Source: an uncultured Prevotellaceae bacterium
Lineage (GTDB): Bacteria > Bacteroidota > Bacteroidia > Bacteroidales > Bacteroidaceae
Length of the DNA: 19,043 nucleotides
Direction: 5' to 3'
Assembly: GCA_946539475.1 (NCBI GenBank)
Contig: CAMNHM010000042.1
Location: 1-19,043, forward strand
Shown piece by piece: positions 1-9,287 of this stretch (positions are counted from its first letter, which is position 1; each line of letters starts with the position of its first letter). A program made the position numbers and the translations under genes. The notes under the pieces were generated by a model, which worked only from the letters and a program-made list of their open reading frames with translations, was not told the origin of the DNA and did not search any database.

Positions 1-106
1 TGCGCGTCCAATTTCACTCCATTTCATCGGTATGTTACTTTTTCAAGTGGGCTCAATCATGATGCCTTCGCTGGCTGCCGTCGGCTGTCGCCCCTTCCGC
101 ACGCGG

Positions 107-2938
107 CTAATAGCACAGCTTGTGGAAGGGGCATTGCTCGCAGGTCTTGCTGTTCGTGGTGGGCGAGAGAGGCGTGCCGTGGTCGAACATCGTGGCGACG
201 ACTTCTGTCAGCAGCTGGCTGAATCGGTCGGCGTGCGTGAGGACGTTGTCGATGGGCACCTTGTCGAAGAGCAGCGTGGGGTCGTAGTTGTCCACTCCCG
301 CATGCTGTACGAAGAAGAGTGCCGGTGCGACGGGTGGCTGTGGGCTCTTCCGTGCTACGATCATCGAGTAGAGCATTGCCTGCAGGTAGTAGTCGTTCTC
401 GCTGCTGCGTTTCTCTCGCTCGAAGATGGCGTCGACGTTGGGCAGTGCGTTGAGGCGGTGGGCGCCAGTCTTATAGTCGATGACGCGTATGCGCTCCTGT
501 CCGTTGCCGTCGGTGACGAGGTCCATGCGGTCGATGCGTCCGCCGATGGTGACCGTCTCGTTCGAGGGCAGCGTCAGCTGCATGCTGACGTCCTCCTCGA
601 GCTTGAGGATGGTGAATGGCGTCAGCTGGCGGTCGATGGCGAGCAGGGTGCTCAGGTAGTGGATGATGACTTCGCGGTTGATGAGCTGCAAGCCGTTGAG
701 GGGAGGCATGGCGGCGTGCCCCGTAAGGTGGAAGAGCTCCTGCCGGAAGGCCTCGTCGACGGCACGCTCGATGTCGATTTTCGATTTCAGCAGACGGTCG
801 ATGTCCTCGGCGACGATCTGCCCGTCCTGTCTCATCAGTCGGCTGTAGACGATGCGTGATGCCTCGTGGAAGATGGTCCCGAAGAGCCGTCCGTCGATGG
901 TCTCGTCGTCCTCCTCGTCGGGTTCCCGCAGCTGGCACACATATTGGTAGTGGTACTTCAGCGGACAGGTGAGGTAGCGGTTGATGGCCGTCGGCGACAG
1001 CAGCGGCGGCATCAGGGCGCGGTTCTCGACGGGTTGTGGCTGCCGTGGGGTGTACTCCTGTCCGCCTTGCAGGGTGATGAGCTCCACGGGATGCGGGCTC
1101 TCCACCATCAGCTGCAGCAGGAAACGGCTCATCTCGCCCTTCTGGCCGTCGGAGGTGGCGTTGTTGTAGACGAGGGTGATGTCGCTGGCCCGCTGCAGCA
1201 GGCGGTTGAAATAGTAGCTGTAGATAGCCACTTTGTGGTCGGGCGTCGTAAGGCCGTAGGCTCGTCGCAGGTTGTAGGGTATGAACGATGTGTCGCTGAC
1301 TCCGCGCGGCATGTTGCCCTCGCTGGCCGAGAGCATCAGCACGTGGTCGAAGTCGAGGTTGCGCGTCTCGAGCACACCCATCACCTGCAGCCCTTCTGCC
1401 GGCTCTCCGTGGAAGGGTACGGTGGCCGTCTGCATGAGCTGGTTGACGAGGCGTCCCAGGGTGATGATGTCGATGTCGAGGTCGCCGCTCTGGGTGAGGT
1501 TCAGCAGGCGGTTCAGGAGGGTGTATGCGCGGAAGATGCTTTCCTGCCGTAGCACGTCCTGGCTGGCAGTGTCGGTCTTGGCGATTGCCTGCATGACGTT
1601 GCATAGCCAGCTGAGCAGCTCCTCCTGTCGCGAGAGCTGGCTGTGGGGCTCTGCCGGCTCGGGTGACTGGAAGAGCAGGGTGGTGAGCGTGTCGGTGGAC
1701 AGCTGGCTGCCGGTGGGGTAGTAGACGTGCTCCTCGGTGAGCTTCTTCCGCAGGTCGGCCATCTGCGGGTCGGCGGCTGCTATGTAGGGATGGCTAAGCA
1801 CACCTGCCACCTGCCTCAGTCGCCAGCTGCCACGCTGGCTGTCGTAGCCGTCGCGGCGGAGGCTGACGAGCCGCTCGATGAGTGTGGCGACGGGTGCCTG
1901 TGCCAGTGAGAATCCCGTGGTGACGTTGACGGCTTCCAGCTCGCTGGGCAGGCAGTGGATGATGACGGGCAGCAAGCCCTCGTTGCACAGCACGATGGCC
2001 GTCCGCCGTCCGTCGCTGATGCGCCCTTTCTGCTGCAGCCACGAGGCGGCATAGCGTGCTTGGATGTTCTCGCTGGTGGCCGAGGCGATGGTGATGGTCT
2101 TGGGTTGCCGGAAGTTGTCGTAGATATCGTCGTCGCGGCTGTCGAGCTCGTTGGGGAAGTGGCTCAGATACTGGCTGATGAAGTGTCCTGCCTCGTTGTG
2201 GCTTCCCATGTAGTAGTGGTCGAAGTCCCAGTAGAAGCGGGCTTTCTGCTGCCGGCGAAGGATGTTGAACAGGCGCTGCTCGACGTTGAGCAGCACGTTG
2301 AACCCTACGAAGAGGTACACATCGTACGGGAAGGAGAGGTCGTCGGCGCTGACCACCTCACGGTAGAGCGCCCCCTCGTAGGCAAGCCCCTGCTGGCGGA
2401 GCCGATCGTTATAGTCGTGGTAGATGTCGCCCATCTTCGACCATAGTCGCAGGAAGCGCTGGCGCAGCTCGCTGTTGTGCTCTTCGGAGAAATTGCTGAA
2501 GAAGCGCTTCAGCACCTGTCGCTGCTCGTCGGTGAGGAAGCTGTCGTCGTCCATCTGGTGCAGGTCGGTGAGGTTGGCGAATACGCGGTCGGCATCGGCC
2601 ATCTGCTTGTCGATGTCGTCGAAGTCGCTGAGCAGCACCTGTCCCCATCCGTAGAAGTGGTCGAGTGTCTCGTCGATGCCCGTCACGGCGGTAAACGACC
2701 GGTGCAGGTCGCATACGAGCTTGATGGGATCGGCGACGCTGCGCCCGGAGTGGCTTCTGAAGAGGTCGCTGATGGTGATGTAGGACGGGCTCCAGATGGG
2801 CTTTCCGGAGCGTCGGGCAAGGTGCTCGTTGAGGAATAGCGATGCGCGCTTGTTGGGAAAGACGACGGCTATGCGTGAGAGGTCCTCGCCGTACTTGGCG
2901 AGCATGTCCTCGGCGACGTGTTCCAGGAATGGTTTCAT
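107..2938 (-). CDS. AddB-like PD-(D/E)XK nuclease (helicase-nuclease partner subunit)
   Basis: Protein of 943 residues, the expected partner of the AddA-like helicase encoded just upstream; the two open frames overlap by 4 bp (ATGA), which implies translational coupling. The C-terminal third carries a RecB-type nuclease: IGGRIDRMD followed by RVIDYKTG at about residue 820, then a Q-x-x-x-Y-like segment (DYYLQAMLY). Four cysteines are placed as in AddB iron-sulfur nucleases: TCPLKYHYQYV near residue 660 and CEQCPFHKLC at the extreme C-terminus (C-x2-C-x5-C). The N-terminus has VVFPNKRASLFL but no visible Walker A, so it is probably a structural or recognition helicase-like domain without ATPase activity, as is usual for this family. 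Expected role: end resection of double-strand breaks for RecA loading, in the cytoplasm. Family assignment is strong; the name AddB is inferred from pairing and from the Cys pattern. Confidence 0.88.
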   Translation of the reverse strand: MKPFLEHVAEDMLAKYGEDLSRIAVVFPNKRASLFLNEHLARRSGKPIWSPSYITISDLFRSHSGRSVADPIKLVCDLHRSFTAVTGIDETLDHFYGWGQVLLSDFDDIDKQMADADRVFANLTDLHQMDDDSFLTDEQRQVLKRFFSNFSEEHNSELRQRFLRLWSKMGDIYHDYNDRLRQQGLAYEGALYREVVSADDLSFPYDVYLFVGFNVLLNVEQRLFNILRRQQKARFYWDFDHYYMGSHNEAGHFISQYLSHFPNELDSRDDDIYDNFRQPKTITIASATSENIQARYAASWLQQKGRISDGRRTAIVLCNEGLLPVIIHCLPSELEAVNVTTGFSLAQAPVATLIERLVSLRRDGYDSQRGSWRLRQVAGVLSHPYIAAADPQMADLRKKLTEEHVYYPTGSQLSTDTLTTLLFQSPEPAEPHSQLSRQEELLSWLCNVMQAIAKTDTASQDVLRQESIFRAYTLLNRLLNLTQSGDLDIDIITLGRLVNQLMQTATVPFHGEPAEGLQVMGVLETRNLDFDHVLMLSASEGNMPRGVSDTSFIPYNLRRAYGLTTPDHKVAIYSYYFNRLLQRASDITLVYNNATSDGQKGEMSRFLLQLMVESPHPVELITLQGGQEYTPRQPQPVENRALMPPLLSPTAINRYLTCPLKYHYQYVCQLREPDEEDDETIDGRLFGTIFHEASRIVYSRLMRQDGQIVAEDIDRLLKSKIDIERAVDEAFRQELFHLTGHAAMPPLNGLQLINREVIIHYLSTLLAIDRQLTPFTILKLEEDVSMQLTLPSNETVTIGGRIDRMDLVTDGNGQERIRVIDYKTGAHRLNALPNVDAIFEREKRSSENDYYLQAMLYSMIVARKSPQPPVAPALFFVQHAGVDNYDPTLLFDKVPIDNVLTHADRFSQLLTEVVATMFDHGTPLSPTTNSKTCEQCPFHKLCY

Positions 2939-5900
2939 GATGGCAGTGATGTTACTTCGATAATCTTGTTGCTATAGACGAGCCAGAGGTATCCCCTGAC
3001 ATTGGGCAGGCGCATCTCGCTGAGCAGCTGCATGTACTGGCGCACCTGCTGGTGATATTCCTCGCGTTCGCGGCCGAACTTGAAGTCGACGACGATGGTC
3101 TCCCGTCCGTCGGTCATCACGCGGTCGGGGCGTCGCTCTTCGACCTTGCCCGTCTGCTTGTCGACGGTGAGGATCGTGCACTCGTTGAAGAGTGTCCATC
3201 GCCCAGGCTTGAACCATTCGGCCACGCGAGGGCTGGCAAGCCGCTGGCGGAGCATCTCGATAAGGCTGGTTCGTGTCAGGCTTCCGTTGTAGAGCAGTCC
3301 GTCCTGCTCCATCTGGAAGAGGGCGGCCTCGACGTCGTCGCTGGTGCGGATGGTGGAGAGCACGCCGTGCAGCACGCTGCCCACCTGTATGTAGTCGGCT
3401 TGCCGGCTCTGCTCGTCGTCGGTGGTGCTGACGAAGTCGCGGCTCTTGTTGCTCTGCCTGAAGCTCACCTGCGCGGGGAAGATGCCGATGCCGACCTTTA
3501 CCGTCGTACTCTCCTGCAGGAAGGGGTTGGGCTCTTTCTTCTTCGTCTTCGACGACGGTCTTTCCTTCTTGGAAAACGAGAGCTCGCCATACTCGAAGAC
3601 GAGTGGCGCGCCGGCATCCTCTTGGCCTTCCTGACGCGAGCTCTTCAGCGCTTTGGCCACCTCGGGCAGCACCGTCTCGATCAGCTTTGAGCGATATTGC
3701 GCGCCCGTCTTGCGCTTGCCGTAGACGAAGAGGCATTTCGAGGCTCGCGTGAATCCCACGTACAGCAGGTTGATGTTGTCGACGATGTTCTGGGAATGCT
3801 CCTCTTGGAAGGCTTTTTGGTAGATGGTGCCGGCAGTGCCTTTCTGGCTGAACCTGACGGGAATGAGGGGCAGCTGGTTGAAAGGCTCCTTGTCGGGTGT
3901 TGCCCATAGTATTTCGTCCAGCTCGAGCTTCCAGTCGCATTTCGGAATGAGCACGTAGGGATATTCCAGACCTTTCGACTGGTGTATGGAGATGATGCGG
4001 AGGCCGTCGGCTTCAGGGCTCTGGATGGTCTTCTTGTGGAGGCTCTCGTCCCATTCGCGTAGGAAGGCTTCGACGTCCGAGCCGCTGTCGGTGGTGAATC
4101 TGACGACCTGGTCGAAGAAGGCGCAGACATAGGCACTCTGCTGGTCGGCTCTGTCAAGACGGAAAAGGGCGTACAGGCGCTCCACCAGCTCGTAGAGTGG
4201 CAGCTGCAGCAGGGTGGGGCCGAACTCTTCGGGCAGGCATCCGTCGATGCTGCCCGAGTATGCCTTTGCCAGGTAGGCACGCGAGATGACGTTGTCGGGA
4301 TGGAGGAGATAGCGGAGGCTCTCCATCATCGTGACCACCGACGTGGAGGCGTCGAGGCGGAAGGCCTCGTTGCTCACCACCTTCAGGCCGGGTAGCCGCT
4401 GCATGAGGTGCGCGGCAATGTCGGGGATGATTTTGTTCACGCGTACGAGGATGGCAATGTCGGTGGCCGCCACGCCGTTGGCCATCAGCTCAGCCACCTG
4501 GCTGCTCAGCATCTCCAGCGTCTGCTGCTCGTAGTCGGCAGCAGGCAGGAGGCTCACCTTGACGTAGCCTTCCTCCTCCTTCCCCTCAGGCACTTTCTGG
4601 AAGACGTCGTTGTAGGCACTGACGTCTTCTTGACGGGCAGCTTCGGTGAAGAAGGCATTGTTGAAGTCGACGATGCGCTTGGCCGAGCGGTAGTTGATGT
4701 CGAGCGGCTCGATCTTGACCATGTCGGCAGCATTTGCGAACTCGTCCTCGATGCCTGCCAGCAGCCGCCAGTCGCCACTGCGCCATCGGTAGATGCTCTG
4801 TTTCACATCGCCCACGATGAGGTTCTCGGCGCCATTGTGGCTCATGGTCTCCTGGAGGAGCACCTTGAAGTTCTTCCACTGTACGGTGGAGGTGTCCTGG
4901 AACTCGTCGATCATGATGTGCTCTAGCTGTGCACCGATCTTCTCGAAGATGAAGGGCGAGTCGCTGCCGTCGATGAGCTCGTGCAGCAGCTGCTGGGTGT
5001 CGGAGAGGAGGAAGCGGTTCTGGTCGTCGTTCAGCTCCCGTACCTTCTGCTCGATGCTGCTCAGCAGGCGTAGCTGGTTGAGGTGCCCGAGGGTGAGGTC
5101 GGCACTCTTGTACATCTCCCACTGCTTTGGCTGCTGCTCCACGGCGTAGCGCAGGATGTCGCCGAGCGTCGATCCTGCCAGTTGTACAATCTCGTCGTGT
5201 CGGGGATGCTTCTTCTTGCACCACTTCTCGGGTTGCCCCAGGCAGTCGCTGACACGCGCGCCGACGACCGTCTCGTCGAAGATGCCTTTCTGAAGTTTCA
5301 GGAAGAGGCCTGCCACGCCCGTACTGCCATAGCTGAAGTCGTCGACGGTGAGGCCCTCTGCCTCTAGCTCGTCGAAGAAGGTGGCGGCGATGCCTTCCAT
5401 CCGCTCGCGCGCCTCTTGGCGAATGTCGCGCAACTGCTGCTGATAGTGGGTGAAGAAGTCCTTCTCGTCGGAGAGCTGGCGGAGCGCCTCGCGACGACTC
5501 TTGTAGAAGTCTTCGAAGATGGTCATCCCGAACTTCTTGATCGCGCCGATGACGTTCCACGACTGGTCGTCGTTGATGTTGTCCATGATGTACTTCAGCA
5601 GCCATTGCAGGAGCAGGTCGGTCGTCGAGAGGGAGTCGATGAGCTTGTCGACGGCCATCTCCTCCACCTGCTTGTCGTTGAGGCCCAGCCGTAGGTTGGC
5701 TGTCAGGTTGAGCTCGCGGGCAAGGTCGCGCATCACGCTCTGGAAGAAGCTGTCGATGGTCTCCACGCGGAAGTAGCTGTAGTTGTGCAGCAGCAGCTGG
5801 AGTGCCTGCCCGGCGCGTTCCTGCATCTGGGTGCGGGTGATGCTGCCTCCGAGCTTTTCCATCACTTTGTCGGCATAGGACTCCGACCCCTCGAAGCCGC

Positions 5901-6090
5901 GCCAGATGCCATACAGCTGGCTGAGGATGCGCATCTTCATCTCCTCGGTGGCCTTGTTGGTGAAGGTGACGGCAAGTATCTGCCGATAGCTCTGCGGGTT
6001 GCGCACCAGCAGCTTGATGTATTCGGTGGCCAGCGTGAAGGTCTTTCCGCTGCCTGCGCTGGCTTTGTAGACGGTGAGTGGATGGGGCAT
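2935..6090 (-). CDS. AddA-like UvrD/RecB-family helicase-nuclease
   Basis: Protein of 1051 residues with all landmarks of an SF1A exonuclease V-type helicase: Walker A ASAGSGKT at residues 10-17, Walker B region MIDEFQDTS near residue 395, VGDVKQSIYRWRSGD (motif III) just after, ISIHQSKGLEYPYVLIP (motif V region) near residue 700, and LLYVGFTRASKCLFVYG (motif VI) near residue 775. The C-terminus is a RecB-like nuclease: RRPDRVM, then IVVDFKFGRE near residue 1000 and a QVRQYMQLL motif, so the active site looks intact. The start is chosen at an ATG preceded by an A-rich leader (AAAGAAAACAA), typical for Bacteroidetes. With the downstream AddB-like gene it should form a two-nuclease ATP-dependent resection machine. 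The upstream 49-bp gap is almost entirely a 10-bp repeat, described separately. Confidence 0.92.
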   Translation of the reverse strand: MPHPLTVYKASAGSGKTFTLATEYIKLLVRNPQSYRQILAVTFTNKATEEMKMRILSQLYGIWRGFEGSESYADKVMEKLGGSITRTQMQERAGQALQLLLHNYSYFRVETIDSFFQSVMRDLARELNLTANLRLGLNDKQVEEMAVDKLIDSLSTTDLLLQWLLKYIMDNINDDQSWNVIGAIKKFGMTIFEDFYKSRREALRQLSDEKDFFTHYQQQLRDIRQEARERMEGIAATFFDELEAEGLTVDDFSYGSTGVAGLFLKLQKGIFDETVVGARVSDCLGQPEKWCKKKHPRHDEIVQLAGSTLGDILRYAVEQQPKQWEMYKSADLTLGHLNQLRLLSSIEQKVRELNDDQNRFLLSDTQQLLHELIDGSDSPFIFEKIGAQLEHIMIDEFQDTSTVQWKNFKVLLQETMSHNGAENLIVGDVKQSIYRWRSGDWRLLAGIEDEFANAADMVKIEPLDINYRSAKRIVDFNNAFFTEAARQEDVSAYNDVFQKVPEGKEEEGYVKVSLLPAADYEQQTLEMLSSQVAELMANGVAATDIAILVRVNKIIPDIAAHLMQRLPGLKVVSNEAFRLDASTSVVTMMESLRYLLHPDNVISRAYLAKAYSGSIDGCLPEEFGPTLLQLPLYELVERLYALFRLDRADQQSAYVCAFFDQVVRFTTDSGSDVEAFLREWDESLHKKTIQSPEADGLRIISIHQSKGLEYPYVLIPKCDWKLELDEILWATPDKEPFNQLPLIPVRFSQKGTAGTIYQKAFQEEHSQNIVDNINLLYVGFTRASKCLFVYGKRKTGAQYRSKLIETVLPEVAKALKSSRQEGQEDAGAPLVFEYGELSFSKKERPSSKTKKKEPNPFLQESTTVKVGIGIFPAQVSFRQSNKSRDFVSTTDDEQSRQADYIQVGSVLHGVLSTIRTSDDVEAALFQMEQDGLLYNGSLTRTSLIEMLRQRLASPRVAEWFKPGRWTLFNECTILTVDKQTGKVEERRPDRVMTDGRETIVVDFKFGREREEYHQQVRQYMQLLSEMRLPNVRGYLWLVYSNKIIEVTSLPS

Positions 6091-6101
6091 TTGTTTTCTT
6101 T

Positions 6102-6138
6102 TTCTAGGATGTTCTAGGTGATTCTAGGTTTTTCTGGG
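6102..6138. repeat. Four phased copies of a 10-bp repeat before the AddA-like gene
   Basis: On the plus strand TTCTAGG occurs at 6102, 6112 and 6122 and the variant TTCTGGG at 6132, an exact 10-bp period; on the coding strand the unit is CCTAGAANNN. It fills the gap between the stop of the DUF5686-like gene (6140) and the AddA-like start codon (6090). No Bacteroidetes promoter or terminator hairpin is evident in the same gap, so the two genes may be cotranscribed through it. Function unknown. Confidence 0.85.
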
Positions 6139-6139
6139 A

Positions 6140-8191
6140 TTACCAGCGCCGGAAGAGCTCGAAGGTGAATTTCGTGCCGAACTCCTCGAAGCGGGTGTTG
6201 AAGAAGCTGGCGAAGAATCCCAGCGAGACGTAGCGGCAGGTGAAGCCGTATCCCAGCTCACTATACAGTCGGGTGTCGGCCAGTGAGATGCTGCTCAGAT
6301 AGATGCGCTCGCGCTCTACGTATCGCCCCACCAGTGGCAGGAACGATGCTGCCAGCAGTGGCGACTCGAAGGAGACGTTTCCGCGTATGTAGTACTTGCT
6401 CTGGTTGTACACCCGCGATCGCAGGAGCTGGAAGTTGCCCGACCAGTCGTCGTCCCATCCGCCAGGGAGGTTCTCGTCGCGGAAGTTGGAGTAGTCCATG
6501 AAGAAGTTGGCATCGCGCTTGGTGTAGAAGCCGGCGCCCAGCCGCAGGTTGAGCGTCTGCAGCCGCTGGAGGCGTTGCTTCAGCGAGGCGTCGATCTCCC
6601 ACCGCTCGTAAGCCAGATAGTTGTCCTTGAGCTTCATCCCGCGCTCGTAGTCGATGCTGAACAATGGGCCCTTGCGCCAGGGGCGCGTCTTGATGCCCAG
6701 GGCGGGTGCAAAGCTTCGGTATTCTGTGGGCATACCCCATTGTGTCATCCCCTGCTTGTTGACAGCCTTCCGGTGATGGAGCACCGTACCGGCCTCGATG
6801 GCCAGTCGGTTGTTCAGCGGAAGGCTGCTGATGACGCGCATGTTCCAGTCGTCGAACTGGTCGAGGTCCATCTCGTCGAGCTCGGGCAGGTCGCCCAACT
6901 GCCGCTTGAGCTCGTCGATGACGGTGGAGTTGTAGATGCGGTTGCCGCTGGCCCATGTCAGCTCGGTGTAGGCTTCGCGGTCGCGGTAGGTGTACTCTAA
7001 GCGCAGGGGGATGCTGAAGTAGAACTTCCGCTGCTTGAAGTTGTAGCCGAAGCGGGAGTTCAGGCCCACCGAGGCATTGTCGCTCAGGTTCAGCCGCGCT
7101 CCTAGCTTCATGCGGTAGGAGAGTCCCTTGCGGTGGCTGTAGCTGATGTACTCGGGGTTGAGGATGGGCGACAGGCGCACATAGCCCACCTCCGAGCTGG
7201 CTCTGAGGCTGCGTATGAGGTTCTCGCCGATGAGGTCCCATCCTATTTCCTTGAAGTAGTTGCGCTTGTGCTTCTTGGGCAGCTGCTGCAGGGTGTCGAT
7301 GACGACGGTGTCGGGCTTGTTGCGACGTGCCCGGAGCGAGTCGCGATAGTCGTAGATGGCTTGCTCCTCTGCCGACAGGCTGTAAGGGCGTACGGAGTCG
7401 ATGAGCTGTCGGTCGCCCTTCACGTTGACGGTGTCGGGCAGGGTGATCGGACAGTCGTAGGCAGCCTCGAAGGTAGAGTGGATATGGTTGCCCATGAACT
7501 TGAAGTTGACGTTCGTCCGGCAGAGCTTCGGCAGCAGTGCCCGCGACCCGTAGTCGCCCTGCTGGGTGAGTGTCTGGAAGTGGAGCATGTCGAACTCGCC
7601 GTTCATCTCGGCATCAATGATGTGGCCCGTCTTCGTCTCGACGGTCGCCTGTCCGTGGACGAGCTGTGTGTTGGCGACGTGGCGCGGATGGAAGTAGATG
7701 CGCGTCTGCTTGTCGTTGATGGGCGTCGTGCTGTAGCGGTAGAACACGCGGTTCGCCCTGTGGAAGGGCGATAGGATGTGGTCGCCGTAGAGCGTCTCCT
7801 CGTAGAGTGTCGGCGTGATGAACTCCAGCAGCGTGGGCATCGTGCGCCGATTGTGGGGGATGGTGGTGTAGTACACCTGCCGCAGGTTCTCCAGCTGGCC
7901 GTCGTCCTTGAAGGTCAGGCGGCTGTATTGCTCGCTGACGAACGCGCGCTCTCCGCGGGCGATGGCGTACATCGATGGTACGCACCACAGCGTGAAGTTT
8001 CGCCGCTGCGTCTGGTAGAGGTGCTTGATGTAGACGTTCGACTGGAATCCGCTGACGTTGTTCGTGTAGTTATGGGTGAAGTTGAAGACGCGGTTCAGCA
8101 CCAGCGAGTCCTCGTGGGTGTAGGCGCTGGCCGTCGTCAGCGAGGCGGCGGTCAGCAGGAGGGTCAGGATGATGCTGTCGATGCGTTTCAT
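6140..8191 (-). CDS. DUF5686-like outer-membrane beta-barrel protein
   Basis: Protein of 683 residues with a signal peptide (MKRIDSIILTLLLTAASL, cleavage probably after ...TTASA). The rest is rich in alternating aromatic/polar strands, and the chain ends in an aromatic residue after FTFELFRRW, the C-terminal signature of outer-membrane barrels. The segment starting FNFTHNYTNNVSGFQSNVYIK, the mid-region with IYFHPRHVANTQLV and the long strand-rich C-terminal half resemble Bacteroidetes DUF5686 proteins. Many of those begin with a carboxypeptidase-regulatory-like domain; here the signal peptide runs almost directly into the DUF5686-like part, making this a short version. The start ATG lies 17 bp after the stop of the upstream gene. 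Exact function unknown; outer-membrane location is well supported, the DUF name less so. Confidence 0.65.
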   Translation of the reverse strand: MKRIDSIILTLLLTAASLTTASAYTHEDSLVLNRVFNFTHNYTNNVSGFQSNVYIKHLYQTQRRNFTLWCVPSMYAIARGERAFVSEQYSRLTFKDDGQLENLRQVYYTTIPHNRRTMPTLLEFITPTLYEETLYGDHILSPFHRANRVFYRYSTTPINDKQTRIYFHPRHVANTQLVHGQATVETKTGHIIDAEMNGEFDMLHFQTLTQQGDYGSRALLPKLCRTNVNFKFMGNHIHSTFEAAYDCPITLPDTVNVKGDRQLIDSVRPYSLSAEEQAIYDYRDSLRARRNKPDTVVIDTLQQLPKKHKRNYFKEIGWDLIGENLIRSLRASSEVGYVRLSPILNPEYISYSHRKGLSYRMKLGARLNLSDNASVGLNSRFGYNFKQRKFYFSIPLRLEYTYRDREAYTELTWASGNRIYNSTVIDELKRQLGDLPELDEMDLDQFDDWNMRVISSLPLNNRLAIEAGTVLHHRKAVNKQGMTQWGMPTEYRSFAPALGIKTRPWRKGPLFSIDYERGMKLKDNYLAYERWEIDASLKQRLQRLQTLNLRLGAGFYTKRDANFFMDYSNFRDENLPGGWDDDWSGNFQLLRSRVYNQSKYYIRGNVSFESPLLAASFLPLVGRYVERERIYLSSISLADTRLYSELGYGFTCRYVSLGFFASFFNTRFEEFGTKFTFELFRRW

Positions 8192-8208
8192 GGGGTGGCG
8201 GTGGGTTG

Positions 8209-9237
8209 CTATTCCTGGACGTTGCCCAGCGAGTGTGTGATCGATGCTACTACGCTTGAGAGGCTCTCGCCCGGACAGTAGCGGAGGTATTTCGTTGGCC
8301 GTCGCGAGCTGTCGCGGAATAGTCCTTCGGTGATGTTGTCAAGGTCGGGGGCGCCGGCCGGCGATGGCATGAAGGGTATCTCGTCGGGCGTGAAGCCCAG
8401 CAGCCCCGTCAGCATCTGCCCGACGAGCAGCGCCATACGGGTGAAGTGGAGGCGCTCGATCCAGCCTTGCAGCTTGACGAAGTCGACGCGGTCGCCCTGT
8501 GTCCTGAGCTGCCGGCCCAGGTCGACCACCTGCCATAGCTGGATGCCCTCACGCAGCGTCGCCTTGACGATGCTGAGCAGCGTGACGAGCATCGTCAGCG
8601 TCGGGGCCACCGTCTCAATGCGCTGTCCGGCAATGACGACGTGCGTCGTGCCGCCGTCCAGCCGCTCCTGCTCGATGATGTTCTGCAGCGTGTGGTTGTT
8701 CAGCTTGTTGCTGAGGGTGAGCATGCGCTGGCGATGCTCCACGAGCAGGCTCTTCCACTGGTAGCGTAGCAGGTGCTTGCGGCTGTCGTCAGCCTTGCTG
8801 CCGTTGGCCTTCGCCCATTCGTCGGCCTTGTTGCCCTGGGTGGCAAAGGGGAAGTAGATGTTCACCGCTCCGACGTGGTGATGATCGGGACGAGGGAACA
8901 GCGTGCCGCTCGTCCAGGGCTCCATGAGCATCGGGCGCAACTGCCGCTCGCCAAGCGTGGCCAGCAGCTCGGCCACCTCGCTGCTCGCCTGGCGGTAGCG
9001 TTGCTCGGCTTGTAGTGTGGCCTCCTGCCACTGTCGGGTGAGGTCGTCGGTGAGGCGCATGAAGAACTGCTCCAGACAGGCTTCCTGTCCGTCGTAGAGT
9101 AGGGGAGCGAGGTCCAGTGCCTGCGCCCACTGCAGCACCTGCCGCCATTTCCATGCCGACATGGGCTCTATCTGCTCCTCCGTGCCGAAGGCTCCTGCTC
9201 GCAGCAGTCGGAAAAAGTTTCTCTGGGTGATGTTCAC
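8209..9237 (-). CDS. Nucleotidyltransferase-fold protein with degenerate active site
   Basis: About 342 residues from the GTG at 9237 (VNITQRNFFRLLRAGAF); a TTG at 9282 would add 15 residues (SYPPKNHKKREST...) that look like untranslated leader, so I prefer the GTG, which sits behind an A-rich AAAAAAAGAGAA stretch. The helical N-terminus (WRQVLQWAQALDLAPLLYDG) and the later LRPMLMEPWTSGTLFPRPD segment resemble the Bacteroidetes 'nucleotidyltransferase family' (NTP_transf_5 type), where a GD(I/L)D motif normally follows the R-PD segment. Here that position reads VGAVNIYFPF, with both acidic residues replaced, at about residues 132-141. The protein may be catalytically dead or a fold-only relative. 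It sits between NhaC and the DUF5686-like gene on the same strand. Substrate unknown. Confidence 0.6.
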   Translation of the reverse strand: MNITQRNFFRLLRAGAFGTEEQIEPMSAWKWRQVLQWAQALDLAPLLYDGQEACLEQFFMRLTDDLTRQWQEATLQAEQRYRQASSEVAELLATLGERQLRPMLMEPWTSGTLFPRPDHHHVGAVNIYFPFATQGNKADEWAKANGSKADDSRKHLLRYQWKSLLVEHRQRMLTLSNKLNNHTLQNIIEQERLDGGTTHVVIAGQRIETVAPTLTMLVTLLSIVKATLREGIQLWQVVDLGRQLRTQGDRVDFVKLQGWIERLHFTRMALLVGQMLTGLLGFTPDEIPFMPSPAGAPDLDNITEGLFRDSSRRPTKYLRYCPGESLSSVVASITHSLGNVQE

Positions 9238-9287
9238 TATGGTGGATTCTCTTTTTTTATGGTTCTTAGGGGGATAGGACAAGGGTC

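Noticed and set aside
1..27. Possible start of another minus-strand gene (ATG at 27, reading MKWSEIGRA to the window edge)
   Set aside because: Only nine codons are visible, with no recognisable motif; too little to annotate, although the position fits a next gene after the AddB-like gene.
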